Of a stretch of DNA of 64,000 bases, positions 1 through 8,221 are shown piece after piece. Below the pieces are notes generated by a model, which ran no database searches, was not told where the DNA came from, and saw nothing but the letters and a program-made list of their open reading frames with translations. Each line of letters begins with the position of its first letter. Position 1 is the stretch's first letter. Source of the DNA: Flavipsychrobacter sp. (GTDB lineage Bacteria; Bacteroidota; Bacteroidia; Chitinophagales; Chitinophagaceae); the NCBI GenBank assembly GCA_016786615.1, contig JAEUVX010000009.1, positions 124,001 through 188,000 of the forward strand. The letters run 5' to 3'. A program made the translations under genes and the position numbers.

Positions 1-555
1 CGCTGCATACTAACGGGCAGCCTGATAATAGAAGAAAATGGCAATTATTACAACCGACTGCTGTGGGTGCAGCCCGATGGTGTGGTAGGACATTACGACA
101 AACGCCACTTGTTTGCCTATGGCGATGAGCACAACCATTACACATCCGGCACTAAAAGACTGATAGCCAGTGTGAAGGGTTTTCGTATTTGCCTGATGGT
201 ATGTTATGATTTGCGTTTCCCGGTTTGGGCAAGAAACCTGGATGACGCTTATGACGTACTGGTATATGTTGCCAACTGGCCAGAACGTCGCAGCCTGGCA
301 TGGAAAACCCTGCTGCAGGCAAGAGCCATTGAAAACCAGTGCTATACAGTAGGTGTAAACCGTGTGGGCAGCGATTTCAAAGGACTGACCTACAGCGGAG
401 ACAGCAGCGTATTCGGACCGCTGGGCGAAACGCTATGGCAGGAAAGTAATAACGTAGCAATACAAACCATTACGCTGGAAAAAGATGTCATTACAAAAAC
501 ACGCGAACAGTTGCCGTTTTTGAATGATGCGGATAAGTTTGTTATCTTAGATTGA
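1..555 (+). CDS. Omega-amidase / nitrilase-family amidohydrolase (YafV-like), 5' end missing
   Basis: The reading frame is open from the first base, so the gene starts upstream of the window; 184 codons remain. It belongs to the carbon-nitrogen hydrolase (nitrilase) superfamily and resembles E. coli YafV, an omega-amidase that hydrolyses 2-oxoglutaramate-type amides in the cytoplasm. Two members of the Glu-Lys-Cys catalytic triad are visible: the Lys in HYDKRHLF at about codon 34 and the Cys in MVCYDLRFP at about codon 68. The Glu would lie in the missing part. Further family blocks are YVANWPERRS and ARAIENQCY followed by NRVGSD. The C terminus is complete. The YafV assignment rests on recalled family sequence and is fairly secure. 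Confidence 0.85.
   Translation, partial: RCILTGSLIIEENGNYYNRLLWVQPDGVVGHYDKRHLFAYGDEHNHYTSGTKRLIASVKGFRICLMVCYDLRFPVWARNLDDAYDVLVYVANWPERRSLAWKTLLQARAIENQCYTVGVNRVGSDFKGLTYSGDSSVFGPLGETLWQESNNVAIQTITLEKDVITKTREQLPFLNDADKFVILD
511..541 (+). promoter_or_regulatory. Candidate Bacteroidota promoter inside the 3' end of the omega-amidase gene
   Basis: TTG at 511-513 is followed after 20 nt by TAAGTTTG at 534-541, which fits the Bacteroidota -33/-7 pattern (TTTG and TAnnTTTG). It would start transcription about 545, in front of the lipoprotein gene at 571. It lies in coding sequence, so the match could be chance. Confidence 0.35.
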
Positions 556-570
556 GCTAATTAATAATAT

Positions 571-1089
571 ATGAAGCTAAATGTACTGATAGTTATAGTT
601 GTAGCAACCATATTCAGCTCATGTAACAAGGTTGTAGAAAAAGACCCCTGTGCGCAATATTTGCCGCCGATACCTTTATCTCCGGATTTTATTTTGGTAG
701 ATAAGAATACAGGCGAGGAACTCTACAAGGTAATGTCGCTTGACAAATACATAAGCGGGAGCCAACCTTGTAATAATAATAAACTATCTGTACTGAATGA
801 GATTGCTAAAAACCCAGGCGACAGCATTTATCGCAATTACTTCAGCTTCAGCCATGTGCGCTTTAATGTAGGGTACGATGCCGGTGCCTGCCATACAATA
901 TATATGACCATAAACGGCACTGACACTGATACACTTGAGTTTACCGGCAACGTAACAGCCATACAGGAGCCATGTTATACCCGATACGATTTTAATATTG
1001 AAAAGCTGAAGTATAACGGTACCGAGGTAGCACCAACTATTGTTGCGGGCGCTGCACCATATCCCAAATACTACATATTAAGAAAGTAA
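571..1089 (+). CDS. Putative lipoprotein of unknown function, 172 aa
   Basis: The N terminus has a hydrophobic stretch ending in IFSSC at about residues 14-18. This resembles a lipobox, with Cys18 as the lipidated residue, so the protein is probably exported and anchored in a membrane. The mature part is rich in Cys, Asn, Asp and Thr and contains no motif I recognise. It may be a small beta-rich domain. The gene lies 15 nt after the omega-amidase gene and could be cotranscribed or use the promoter inside that gene. I do not recognise the family and assign no function. Confidence 0.7.
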   Translation: MKLNVLIVIVVATIFSSCNKVVEKDPCAQYLPPIPLSPDFILVDKNTGEELYKVMSLDKYISGSQPCNNNKLSVLNEIAKNPGDSIYRNYFSFSHVRFNVGYDAGACHTIYMTINGTDTDTLEFTGNVTAIQEPCYTRYDFNIEKLKYNGTEVAPTIVAGAAPYPKYYILRK

Positions 1090-1106
1090 TTCCCCCTCAT
1101 ATTTCG

Positions 1107-1114
1107 TAGTTTTG
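1107..1114 (+). promoter_or_regulatory. Candidate -7 box of the MMPL transporter gene
   Basis: TAGTTTTG matches TAnnTTTG exactly and ends 23 nt before the ATG at 1138. No clear -33 TTG lies 17-20 nt upstream. The gene also has a good ribosome-binding site, AGGAAAG at 1127-1133. Confidence 0.5.
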
Positions 1115-1137
1115 CGCCCACATTACAGGAAAGAATC

Positions 1138-3498
1138 ATGTGGCATCGCATCGCAGCATTTATTATTAAGTTTCGCATCACTCTATTGGTAACGCTGCTG
1201 GCAGCTACTTGCGTTATGGGCTATTTTGCCAGCAAGGTAGAATTGAGCTACGAGTTCACCAACGCTATCCCTACGGACAACCCTAAGTATAAGGACTATC
1301 AGAACTTCCGCAAGCAATTTGGTGAGGATGGCAATATGATGGTGATTGGTGTGCAGACCGATAAATTCTTCAATCAGGATTTCTTTACAGATTATGCCAC
1401 ACTGGTAAAAAGCCTCGAAAAAGTAAAAGCAGTAGAAAATGTACTGAGCATACCCGGTGCCATCAACCTTGAAAAAGATACTACTACAGGACAGCTGAAA
1501 GTGGTGAAACTGGTAACTGATAGTACGCTCGGTGATGTTGCAGGCATCAGGGATGCGTTTCATAATCTTCCATTCTATAAAGGATTTCTATACAACCCCG
1601 AAACAGGTGCATACCTGATGGCACTGCGTATTGACAAGCAGGTGCTGAACAGTAAAAATCGCGCAGGTGTTGTAAATGAAATACTGAAACTGAGCGATGC
1701 ATTCGGTAAGAAGCATGGTATAGAAATGCACTACAGCGGCCTGCCACTGATACGCACCATGATGGCAGGACAGGTGCAGAGCGAAATGAACCTGTTCCTG
1801 ATATTGTCATTTGTGCTTACGGCAGTTATCCTTGCATTGTTCTTCCGTTCTTTTATGGCAGTGCTGGCAAGTATGCTGGTAGTAGCCGCAGGTGTGGTAT
1901 GGTCGTTAGGTACTGTAGTATTATTGGGTTATAAAATAACGCTGCTGATAGCACTGATACCACCACTGATAGTGGTGATAGGCATACCTAACTGTGTGTA
2001 CCTGCTGAACAAATACCACGCAGAGTACAACAAACACCAGAACAAAGCCAAGGGCCTGCTGCGCATGGTTGACAGGATGGGTATCGTTACGCTGTTTACA
2101 AACATCACAGCAGCTATAGGTTTCGGTGTATTCTTCTTTACAAAGAGTGCCATACTGAAAGAATTTGGTTTGGTTGCGGGTATCAATATCATGGCGATAT
2201 TTTTGATTTCGCTGATATTCATCCCGGCGCTGTTCAGCTTTCTGCCTCCACCCAAAAGCCGTCACACCAGCTATCTGGAAAGTGGTTGGATGTCTCGTCT
2301 CTTAGATACAATTACGAATTGGGTTTTCGGACACAGAATGTGGATATACGCTGCAACGATAGTAATATGTGCGGTGAGTGTGATGGGCATGATGCGACTG
2401 AACTCGGTTGGGCATATTGTTGATGACTTGCCGAAAGAAGCCAAAGTGTACCAGGACCTGATGTTCTTTGAAAAGAATTTTCGTGGTGTGATGCCGCTGG
2501 AGATAGTGATAGACACACGTAAGAAAAATGGTGCAGTTGGTTTGCCTGTATTGCAGAAGATGGATGAGCTGACAACCTACCTGAAACAATATCCTGAAAT
2601 TGGTCACTCGCTGGCGCTGACAGAAGGTGTGAAGTTTGCAAGACAGGCATACTACGATGGCGACAGCAGCAGCTATGCTGTGCCTAATATGTTTGATGCC
2701 GCTTTTATACAACCATACCTGCGTGGTGGTGCCGGTGATAAAAAAGGCATGTTCAACAAACTGCTGAGTGCGTTTATGGACAGCACCAAACAGAAAACAC
2801 GCATCAGTATCAATATGGCTGACGTGGGTTCCAAACGCCTGCCGGTATTGCTGGACAGTATTCGCCCTAAAACACTGGAACTGTTCGATACATCAAAATA
2901 CGATGTCACATTCACGGGTACAAGCATTGTATTCTTAGAAGGTAGCAAGTTTATCATCAACAGCTTGCGCGATAGTTTGATACTTGCATTCATCATGATA
3001 TTCGGCTGTATGATTGCGCTGTTCCGTTCTTGGAGGATATTACTGATATCAATGGTTATCAATATTGTTCCGCTACTGATAACAGCAGGCATTATGGGCT
3101 GGATGGGTATTCCTATCAAACCGTCAACAGTGCTTGTGTTTAGTGTGGCGCTTGGTATAACTATTGACGTAACCATACGCTTCCTCGTAAACTTCAAACA
3201 AGAGCTTGCACATCATGATGATGATATTGCCGCAACCGTAAAGCGTACGATACACGATACGGGACTGAGCATCATCTATACATCGCTGATACTGGTTGCA
3301 GGTTTTGGTGTGTTTGCATTATCACAGTTCGATGGTACAAAATCATTGGGCTACCTGACATCGCTGACGCTGTTGCTGGCAATGGTTACCAACCTGACAC
3401 TGCAACCCGCACTGCTGCTATGGATGGATAAAGCACTACGTAAAAATAAGAGTGCTGATTTCCTGAGGGATGATGATGAGGAACCCTCAAACCCCTAA
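1138..3498 (+). CDS. MMPL/RND-superfamily transporter, 786 aa
   Basis: This is a polytopic inner-membrane protein of the RND superfamily, MMPL/patched-like branch. These proteins usually export lipids, hopanoids or hydrophobic compounds using the proton gradient. The layout is duplicated, with one membrane helix near residues 12-32, a periplasmic loop, a block of helices around 220-370, a second single helix near 400, another loop, then helices around 620-770. A charged C-terminal tail ends the protein. The substrate cannot be read from the sequence. There is no adjacent membrane-fusion or outer-membrane partner, which fits MMPL proteins rather than tripartite AcrB-type pumps. The start is supported by the AGGAAAG ribosome-binding site. 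Confidence 0.85.
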   Translation: MWHRIAAFIIKFRITLLVTLLAATCVMGYFASKVELSYEFTNAIPTDNPKYKDYQNFRKQFGEDGNMMVIGVQTDKFFNQDFFTDYATLVKSLEKVKAVENVLSIPGAINLEKDTTTGQLKVVKLVTDSTLGDVAGIRDAFHNLPFYKGFLYNPETGAYLMALRIDKQVLNSKNRAGVVNEILKLSDAFGKKHGIEMHYSGLPLIRTMMAGQVQSEMNLFLILSFVLTAVILALFFRSFMAVLASMLVVAAGVVWSLGTVVLLGYKITLLIALIPPLIVVIGIPNCVYLLNKYHAEYNKHQNKAKGLLRMVDRMGIVTLFTNITAAIGFGVFFFTKSAILKEFGLVAGINIMAIFLISLIFIPALFSFLPPPKSRHTSYLESGWMSRLLDTITNWVFGHRMWIYAATIVICAVSVMGMMRLNSVGHIVDDLPKEAKVYQDLMFFEKNFRGVMPLEIVIDTRKKNGAVGLPVLQKMDELTTYLKQYPEIGHSLALTEGVKFARQAYYDGDSSSYAVPNMFDAAFIQPYLRGGAGDKKGMFNKLLSAFMDSTKQKTRISINMADVGSKRLPVLLDSIRPKTLELFDTSKYDVTFTGTSIVFLEGSKFIINSLRDSLILAFIMIFGCMIALFRSWRILLISMVINIVPLLITAGIMGWMGIPIKPSTVLVFSVALGITIDVTIRFLVNFKQELAHHDDDIAATVKRTIHDTGLSIIYTSLILVAGFGVFALSQFDGTKSLGYLTSLTLLLAMVTNLTLQPALLLWMDKALRKNKSADFLRDDDEEPSNP

Positions 3499-3509
3499 AA
3501 TAATTTGCA

Positions 3510-3542
3510 AGCGCCCCTGATGAAGGGGCACTTTTGTTTTTT
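3510..3542 (+). terminator. Intrinsic terminator after the MMPL gene
   Basis: GCGCCCCT at 3511-3518 pairs with AGGGGCAC at 3524-3531 around a 5-nt loop, with one mismatch. A T-rich run follows. It lies 12 nt after the stop codon. Confidence 0.75.
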
Positions 3543-3614
3543 GTTTGTTGTGAAGAACACCAAGAAAGGCAGAACCTCGCGAAATGCAAGCTGTTGCTTT
3601 GCACGAGCCAATCG

Positions 3615-3636
3615 CCCCTCCTAAAAACAGGAGGGG
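3615..3636. terminator. GC-rich hairpin between convergent genes
   Basis: CCCCTCCT (3615-3622) and AGGAGGGG (3629-3636) form a perfect 8-bp stem with loop AAAAAC. It sits between the MMPL gene and the convergent unknown gene that ends at 3665. The T-rich flank is on the plus side. It could be a second terminator or a small dispersed palindromic repeat. Confidence 0.5.
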
Positions 3637-3664
3637 AATTTATTTTAATTACTAAGAGGAATAT

Positions 3665-4099
3665 TTAACCTGCAAGGTTGCTGAAGAAGTTGAAGCTATT
3701 GCCTTCTTCGTATGGTGGTTTGTATGAAACCTTGTCTTTTGATATTGTGTACGGAACGTAAACATTGCTGCTGCAGCCATCTATCATATCAAGGCGTATT
3801 TCTATACAGTCGGTGTTCTCATTCGTATCATCGTCTGTTACTATTACATCCTGACAAATACACACAGCTATAAAATCATATTCGGGATGCAGCTCATCAA
3901 AAGTTTCTTCCAACTCCCTCACTATTTCTGCGTTGGTCAGGTCGTCTTCTCCTTCATCATCGGGCATTACATCTACAAAGGTTTCATCTTCTCTGATAAC
4001 GCCCAGCGCAAACGGAAAGAACTCGCCATATTCTTCCATAATTTTTGCTGCAATTGTTTTACAGTCTTTAATCAGTTTGTTTTTGATGTACTCGCTCAT
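3665..4099 (-). CDS. Acidic protein of unknown function, 144 aa
   Basis: This is a cytoplasmic, strongly acidic protein with no signal peptide or membrane helix. A central Asp/Glu-rich segment includes MPDDEGEDDL, and there is a second acidic run, VTDDDTNENTD. The N terminus looks helical and is followed by FFPFALGVI, which may begin a small alpha/beta domain. I do not recognise a family. Proteins with this look include small immunity-like or DUF proteins, but nothing nearby supports that. It is a single-gene unit convergent with the MMPL gene, with a likely -7 box at 4133-4140. Confidence 0.65.
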   Translation of the reverse strand: MSEYIKNKLIKDCKTIAAKIMEEYGEFFPFALGVIREDETFVDVMPDDEGEDDLTNAEIVRELEETFDELHPEYDFIAVCICQDVIVTDDDTNENTDCIEIRLDMIDGCSSNVYVPYTISKDKVSYKPPYEEGNSFNFFSNLAG

Positions 4100-4132
4100 A
4101 TTATCAGCAGTTACTTAGGATTTTTAGTATAA

Positions 4133-4140
4133 CAAAGCTA
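4133..4140 (-). promoter_or_regulatory. Candidate -7 box of the acidic unknown gene
   Basis: On the minus strand the sequence reads TAGCTTTG, an exact TAnnTTTG match, 33 nt before the start codon at 4099. No clear -33 element was seen. Confidence 0.5.
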
Positions 4141-4184
4141 TAGTATAGATCTGTTTTTAGGCTGATTTAAAAATGAAGTAAAAG

Positions 4185-4207
4185 TAAAGGGGCTCATCGC
4201 CCCTTTA
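4185..4207 (-). terminator. Intrinsic terminator of gpmI
   Basis: AAAGGGGC (4186-4193) and GCCCCTTT (4199-4206) form a perfect 8-bp stem with a 5-nt loop, just after the gpmI stop codon at 4211. On the minus strand a T-rich stretch follows. Confidence 0.8.
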
Positions 4208-4210
4208 TTC

Positions 4211-5737
4211 TTAGTCTATCAGTACATTACCTGTCATTTCCTTTGGTATGGGTATGCCCATGTAGTGTAGTATAGTTGGGGCTATATCGCCCAGCTTGCC
4301 GGGGCGTACAGAGCCTTTGTAATCGTTGCTGATGATGAACAGCGGTACAGGGTTCAGCGTGTGTGCTGTGTTTACGGTGCCGTCTTCGTTTATCATATAG
4401 TCGCTGTTGCCGTGGTCTGCCGTCAGGAATACGCAATAGCCTTTTTCCAGCGCCAGCGGTACAATGCGCGATACACAATTATCTACCGTCTCCACTGCTT
4501 TTATGGCTGCTTCCCACACACCAGTATGGCCCACCATATCGGCATTGGCAAAGTTGAGGCAAATAAAATCTGCTGTTTGGTTTTCTATCTCGGGCAGTAT
4601 AGCATCTGTCAGGTCTATGGCGCTCATCTGTGGTTTCAGATCGTAGGTTGCCACGTCCTTTGGCGATGGTTTCAGTATTCTGCTTTCACCTTCAAAAGGA
4701 TGCTCGCGCCCGCCGCTGAAGAAGAAGGTAACGTGCGGGTATTTTTCTGTTTCGGCAATGCGTATCTGTTTTTTGCCGTTGTCTGCCAGTACCTCGCCCA
4801 GTGTATTGTTCAGGTTATCGTTATAGAATATTACATCTACGTTGTGGTAGGTCTTGTCATACTCCGTCATGGTAACATAGTGCAGGTGCAGCGGGTGCAT
4901 ATCCAGTTCGGGGAATTCCTGTTGCGAAAGTGCCTGTGTTATTTCGCGGCAGCGGTCTGTACGGAAGTTGAAACATATCACCACATCGCCATCCTGTATG
5001 GTAGCCAGCGGATTGCCATCATTGTCGGTAGCAATGATGGGTTTTATAAACTCATCGGTAGTACCTGCGTTATAAGATGCCTCTATGCTGCCCAGTACAT
5101 CCTGTGTTTTTTCGCCAGTGCCGTGTACCAGTGCATCGTATGCCAGTTTTACACGCTCCCAGCGGTGGTCGCGGTCCATAGCATAATACCTGCCTGTAAC
5201 GGAAGCAATGAAACCACCTGATATTACGAGGTGTTGCTGCAGGTCTTTCAGATAGTCGTAGCCGCCTTTGGGGTCGGTATCGCGACCATCGGTAAATGCA
5301 TGGATGGCAACGCGCTGCACATTGTGCTTGCTTGCCAGTGTGCAGATAGCCTTCAGGTGGTTGATGTGCGAGTGTACGCCGCCATCACTTACCAGCCCTA
5401 TCAGGTGCAGGGTCTTATTATTATACTTGGCACTGTCCAATGCCTTTTGGAAAATCAGGTTGTTGGCAAGGTCACCATCGCGTACAGCAACATTAATGCG
5501 TTGCAATTCCTGATACACGATGCGCCCTGCTCCGAGGTTAAGGTGGCCTACTTCGCTATTGCCCATTTGCCCCTCGGGCAGGCCAACGGCTTCGCCGCAG
5601 GTAATAAGCTCAGTATTCGGGTATTGATTGTATAAAGACTTAACGAACGGAACATTGGCATTGGCTATGGCATCGGCAGCGGGTACCTGTCCGTGTCCCC
5701 AACCGTCCATAATAATAAGCATTGCTTTCTTTGACAT
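4211..5737 (-). CDS. gpmI: 2,3-bisphosphoglycerate-independent phosphoglycerate mutase
   Basis: This cytoplasmic enzyme interconverts 3- and 2-phosphoglycerate in glycolysis and gluconeogenesis. The 508-aa length is normal for the iPGM family. The first metal ligand is Asp11 in IIMDGWG, and the catalytic Ser61 lies in MGNSEVGHLNLG. The alkaline-phosphatase-like metal-binding blocks TDGRDTDP, FNFRTDR, NFANADMVGHTG and TADHGNSD all appear in the expected order. It is a single-gene unit with its own terminator. The candidate -7 box ends only 5 nt before the ATG, which suggests a very short leader or a leaderless mRNA. Confidence 0.96.
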   Translation of the reverse strand: MSKKAMLIIMDGWGHGQVPAADAIANANVPFVKSLYNQYPNTELITCGEAVGLPEGQMGNSEVGHLNLGAGRIVYQELQRINVAVRDGDLANNLIFQKALDSAKYNNKTLHLIGLVSDGGVHSHINHLKAICTLASKHNVQRVAIHAFTDGRDTDPKGGYDYLKDLQQHLVISGGFIASVTGRYYAMDRDHRWERVKLAYDALVHGTGEKTQDVLGSIEASYNAGTTDEFIKPIIATDNDGNPLATIQDGDVVICFNFRTDRCREITQALSQQEFPELDMHPLHLHYVTMTEYDKTYHNVDVIFYNDNLNNTLGEVLADNGKKQIRIAETEKYPHVTFFFSGGREHPFEGESRILKPSPKDVATYDLKPQMSAIDLTDAILPEIENQTADFICLNFANADMVGHTGVWEAAIKAVETVDNCVSRIVPLALEKGYCVFLTADHGNSDYMINEDGTVNTAHTLNPVPLFIISNDYKGSVRPGKLGDIAPTILHYMGIPIPKEMTGNVLID

Positions 5738-5742
5738 GGGTG

Positions 5743-5750
5743 CAAAATTA
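5743..5750 (-). promoter_or_regulatory. Candidate -7 box of gpmI, 5 nt before the ATG
   Basis: On the minus strand the sequence reads TAATTTTG, an exact TAnnTTTG match. Only 5 nt separate it from the start codon, so transcription would begin at or next to the ATG. Confidence 0.5.
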
Positions 5751-5881
5751 CGAAAATATTGAGGGGGAGTAATTTTTAGGGTTTTGTAATGAGTTGGTTA
5801 TTAACTATCAATTATAATGAATGTGACAATTTTCTATTTATAGTTGTATGTAAAAAAATATCTATTTGCTTAAAATAATAG

Positions 5882-5912
5882 TTGATATTTAATAGTGTTT
5901 TGCCTATCTTTA
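5882..5912 (+). promoter_or_regulatory. Candidate promoter of the DUF4783 gene
   Basis: TTG at 5882-5884 is followed after 20 nt by TATCTTTA at 5905-5912, one mismatch from TAnnTTTG. A small inverted repeat, TTTTAAC-N6-GTTAAAA (5919-5938), follows and could be an operator. Both are weak calls in an AT-rich region. Confidence 0.35.
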
Positions 5913-6005
5913 GTAGCTTTTTAACCCAAAAGTTAAAATTTTGACAAGTTTGGCAGGTTTTTTGATGTGGATAACTTGTTAAACAGGAACTGAAGGAGTT
6001 TGCCG

Positions 6006-6398
6006 ATGAAGAAATTTTACAAACGAACTATTTTAACCATACTGTCCTCTTTTATAATGCTTGCCGCAGCTAATGCACAGGCGCTTGAGGATGTGACTAA
6101 TGGTATACGCAATAGTAATGTAACTGCGGTAGCGAAGTTTTTCGATAATAACGTAGTCATTACTATCAGCAATAATCAATCTATATACAGCAAGGCACAG
6201 GCAGAAATAGTGCTGAAAGATTTCTTTGCAAAAAACCAGGTTAAAGATTTTACGGTAAAACAAGGTGGCCCATCGGGGCAGAATGCCAAGTATGCTGTAG
6301 GTACACTGCAAACAACGAACGGAATTTATCAGGTATATCTTGTAATGAAGCTGAAAGATGAAGCTTATGTATTGCGAGAGATAAGGTTTGAAAAATAA
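6006..6398 (+). CDS. Exported DUF4783-type protein, 130 aa
   Basis: The ATG at 6006 is chosen because GGAG at 5995-5998 sits 7 nt upstream and the sequence then opens with a clean signal peptide, MKKFYKRTILTIL to ANAQ at about residues 1-25. An in-frame TTG two codons earlier is less likely. The mature part, about 105 residues, looks like the DUF4783 family: a small NTF2/SnoaL-like fold common in Bacteroidota, with ALEDVTNGIRNSN and a C-terminal YVLREIRFEK. The function of the family is unknown. It is probably periplasmic. A very long terminator hairpin begins at the stop codon. Confidence 0.75.
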   Translation: MKKFYKRTILTILSSFIMLAAANAQALEDVTNGIRNSNVTAVAKFFDNNVVITISNNQSIYSKAQAEIVLKDFFAKNQVKDFTVKQGGPSGQNAKYAVGTLQTTNGIYQVYLVMKLKDEAYVLREIRFEK

Positions 6399-6441
6399 GA
6401 AATTGAAAACGCCCCTTTATCAGGGGCGTTTTCAATTTCTT
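6397..6441 (+). terminator. Very long perfect terminator hairpin after the DUF4783 gene
   Basis: Two perfectly complementary 20-nt arms (6397-6416 and 6422-6441) enclose the loop TTATC. The core GCCCCT/AGGGGC is flanked by A/T-rich arms, so the U-tract lies in the stem and the structure could work in both directions. Confidence 0.85.
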
Positions 6442-6445
6442 AAAG

Positions 6446-6474
6446 CGTCATTGCGAGGCACGAAGCAATCTCAC
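6446..6474. repeat. REP-like palindromic element (single copy)
   Basis: The sequence CGTCATTGCGAGG followed by CACGAAGCAATCTC is of the widespread REP-like type found between genes in many bacteria. ATTGC and GCAAT form the short stem. I saw only this copy in the window. It lies between a terminator and the convergent T9SS gene. Confidence 0.5.
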
Positions 6475-6524
6475 GAAATAAGTGAGGTACATTGTAGGTG
6501 AAAACACTGATAATGGAAAAGGAA

Positions 6525-8096
6525 TCATGGCTGATAAATCAATCTTACATTATATGTTTTATTGTCTGTAGTTACAAAGCGGGCTATATACACACCTGAA
6601 TTTAACTTATCCGGCAGGTTCATGTTTGTTATACCTTGTACAATTTCAAAATTTGCGATAAGCCTGCCGTCATAGCTATATATGTATAGTTTGCCGGAAG
6701 CAATACTGCTAATATTGAAATTTCCTGTGGTAGGGTTGGGATAGATATCAATAGGTACTTCTTCTTTTAATGAAATCTCTTTTACTGTTGTTGGTGCACA
6801 ACCAGGCACAATACAACCATTACTATCTACCCGAACTATCCACATATCCTGTGTTCTTGGTTGGATGCTATTATCTGTATGGCTTCCTGTAAATACAAAA
6901 CCCCCGTCCGGCAATTCAGCAGCATCTACCAGATACCCGTCAAATGCAGCATCTATAATATAGTAGTTGTCCCATAGAACAAACCCATTTTTATTCATAC
7001 GCGCTGCCCAACCAAAATACCCCCCCGCACTATCTATGATTTGTGCAGATCCCATCATTATATAACCACTATCTGATGTTTGCTCTACAGAGAATATCCA
7101 TCTATGAGAACCCCCTAATACAGGTTGAAATACTTTAGTTGATGTGAACTGAAAATCAGTGTCTATACGTGCAAAATATGGTGGAAAATTATAAGGATGT
7201 TCTAAAGGAGTAGAATATATATAATCTATCTGTCCCCAGTGAAAATAACCGCCATTCTTATCTTCAAATATATTACCACCTCCGTTTAATGCTCCACCTG
7301 CATACCCTGATGTGTAGATATCATATTTCTTAATAGCACCATTGCTGCTGTCTGCAAGTATGAACAATGGACGGTATTTATAGAAAGCATCCTGGCCTAG
7401 AGTAGCTAACTCAAGACAGTGTATTCCAATCAATATGTCACCATCCTTTGTCAACTGAACACTATTTATTTCACAGTCGTTGGCATTAGTGTATTCCTTC
7501 TCCCAAAGTATTTCTCCTTTTGAATTAGTTCTGTAAAGCAATCCTTTGTAATTTGTTTTATTAGTGTGCACTGCATTTCGGCCACCAGCTACCAGATACC
7601 CACTGTCAGGCATTAAATAACAATCATAGATTATTTCTTTGTACTTGGATGAGTCAGTATACAGTTTTGTAAAAACAGTATCCCCAAGGCTATCCAAAAC
7701 AGCAAGACCTGACCGAAAGTAAGAGCCATAATCAGGGTTTGGTTGTGGTGATACCACAGTTAGTGGTATGAGATATCTATTGTTTCGTATCTTTTTTTGC
7801 CGACCCCCAGTCCCGGGATAAGAACCTGCCGCCAACTGCCTGTAGACTTCTTTTTTTTGGGACACTGTATTGCCATCTGCTGATATGATATTCGCTGTTA
7901 TGCCAGATTGATTATTATTAAAGTCTTGCCCCAAAATAAAATAGCTGCCGTCAGTTTGCAGGAAAATCGTGTGCCCCCAATCGTTGGTGGTATCAAAGTC
8001 ATAGAGTTTATTAACGTATGACTGCGCATTCAGATCTTGTGCAGCTATCATCTTTAGCAGCATCGAAAATATCAGTATTTGTATTTTGCTCATCAT
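6525..8096 (-). CDS. Secreted T9SS cargo protein with C-terminal sorting domain, 523 aa
   Basis: The protein starts with a signal peptide of about 25 residues ending DLNAQ. The middle consists of repeated segments of a beta-propeller-like kind, with motifs such as DSGYLVAGG, DSGYIMMGS and DGGFVFTGS spaced through about residues 60-430. About the last 75 residues form a type A Por/T9SS sorting domain: IDIYPNPTTGNFNI, then SYDGRL, GVYIARF and a short C-terminal strand. It would be exported by Sec and then by the type IX system to the cell surface or medium. No enzymatic motif is seen; an adhesive or structural role is possible but not shown. Two Met codons (8096, 8093) could start it. Confidence 0.85.
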   Translation of the reverse strand: MMSKIQILIFSMLLKMIAAQDLNAQSYVNKLYDFDTTNDWGHTIFLQTDGSYFILGQDFNNNQSGITANIISADGNTVSQKKEVYRQLAAGSYPGTGGRQKKIRNNRYLIPLTVVSPQPNPDYGSYFRSGLAVLDSLGDTVFTKLYTDSSKYKEIIYDCYLMPDSGYLVAGGRNAVHTNKTNYKGLLYRTNSKGEILWEKEYTNANDCEINSVQLTKDGDILIGIHCLELATLGQDAFYKYRPLFILADSSNGAIKKYDIYTSGYAGGALNGGGNIFEDKNGGYFHWGQIDYIYSTPLEHPYNFPPYFARIDTDFQFTSTKVFQPVLGGSHRWIFSVEQTSDSGYIMMGSAQIIDSAGGYFGWAARMNKNGFVLWDNYYIIDAAFDGYLVDAAELPDGGFVFTGSHTDNSIQPRTQDMWIVRVDSNGCIVPGCAPTTVKEISLKEEVPIDIYPNPTTGNFNISSIASGKLYIYSYDGRLIANFEIVQGITNMNLPDKLNSGVYIARFVTTDNKTYNVRLIYQP

Positions 8097-8182
8097 GGCT
8101 GATGTATAAAACTGATATTGTAGATTTTTATTGTATGAATTTATCTCATTATGCTATACAAACTTTATTACTGATATCAGTT

Positions 8183-8221
8183 AAAACTAAAAGCCCCGGC
8201 ATTCCCGGGGCTTTTAGTTTT
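8183..8221. terminator. Terminator hairpin at the end of the MuiA-like gene
   Basis: Perfect 17-nt arms (8183-8199 and 8205-8221) with a 5-nt loop hold a CCCCGG/CCGGGG core and A/T-rich ends. It overlaps the stop codon of the minus-strand gene at 8220-8222 and therefore mainly serves that gene. Confidence 0.85.

Noticed and set aside
4361-5221. 286-codon plus-strand frame opposite gpmI
   Set aside because: It is rich in Cys, Tyr and His in a way typical of antisense frames and lies wholly inside the certain gpmI gene.
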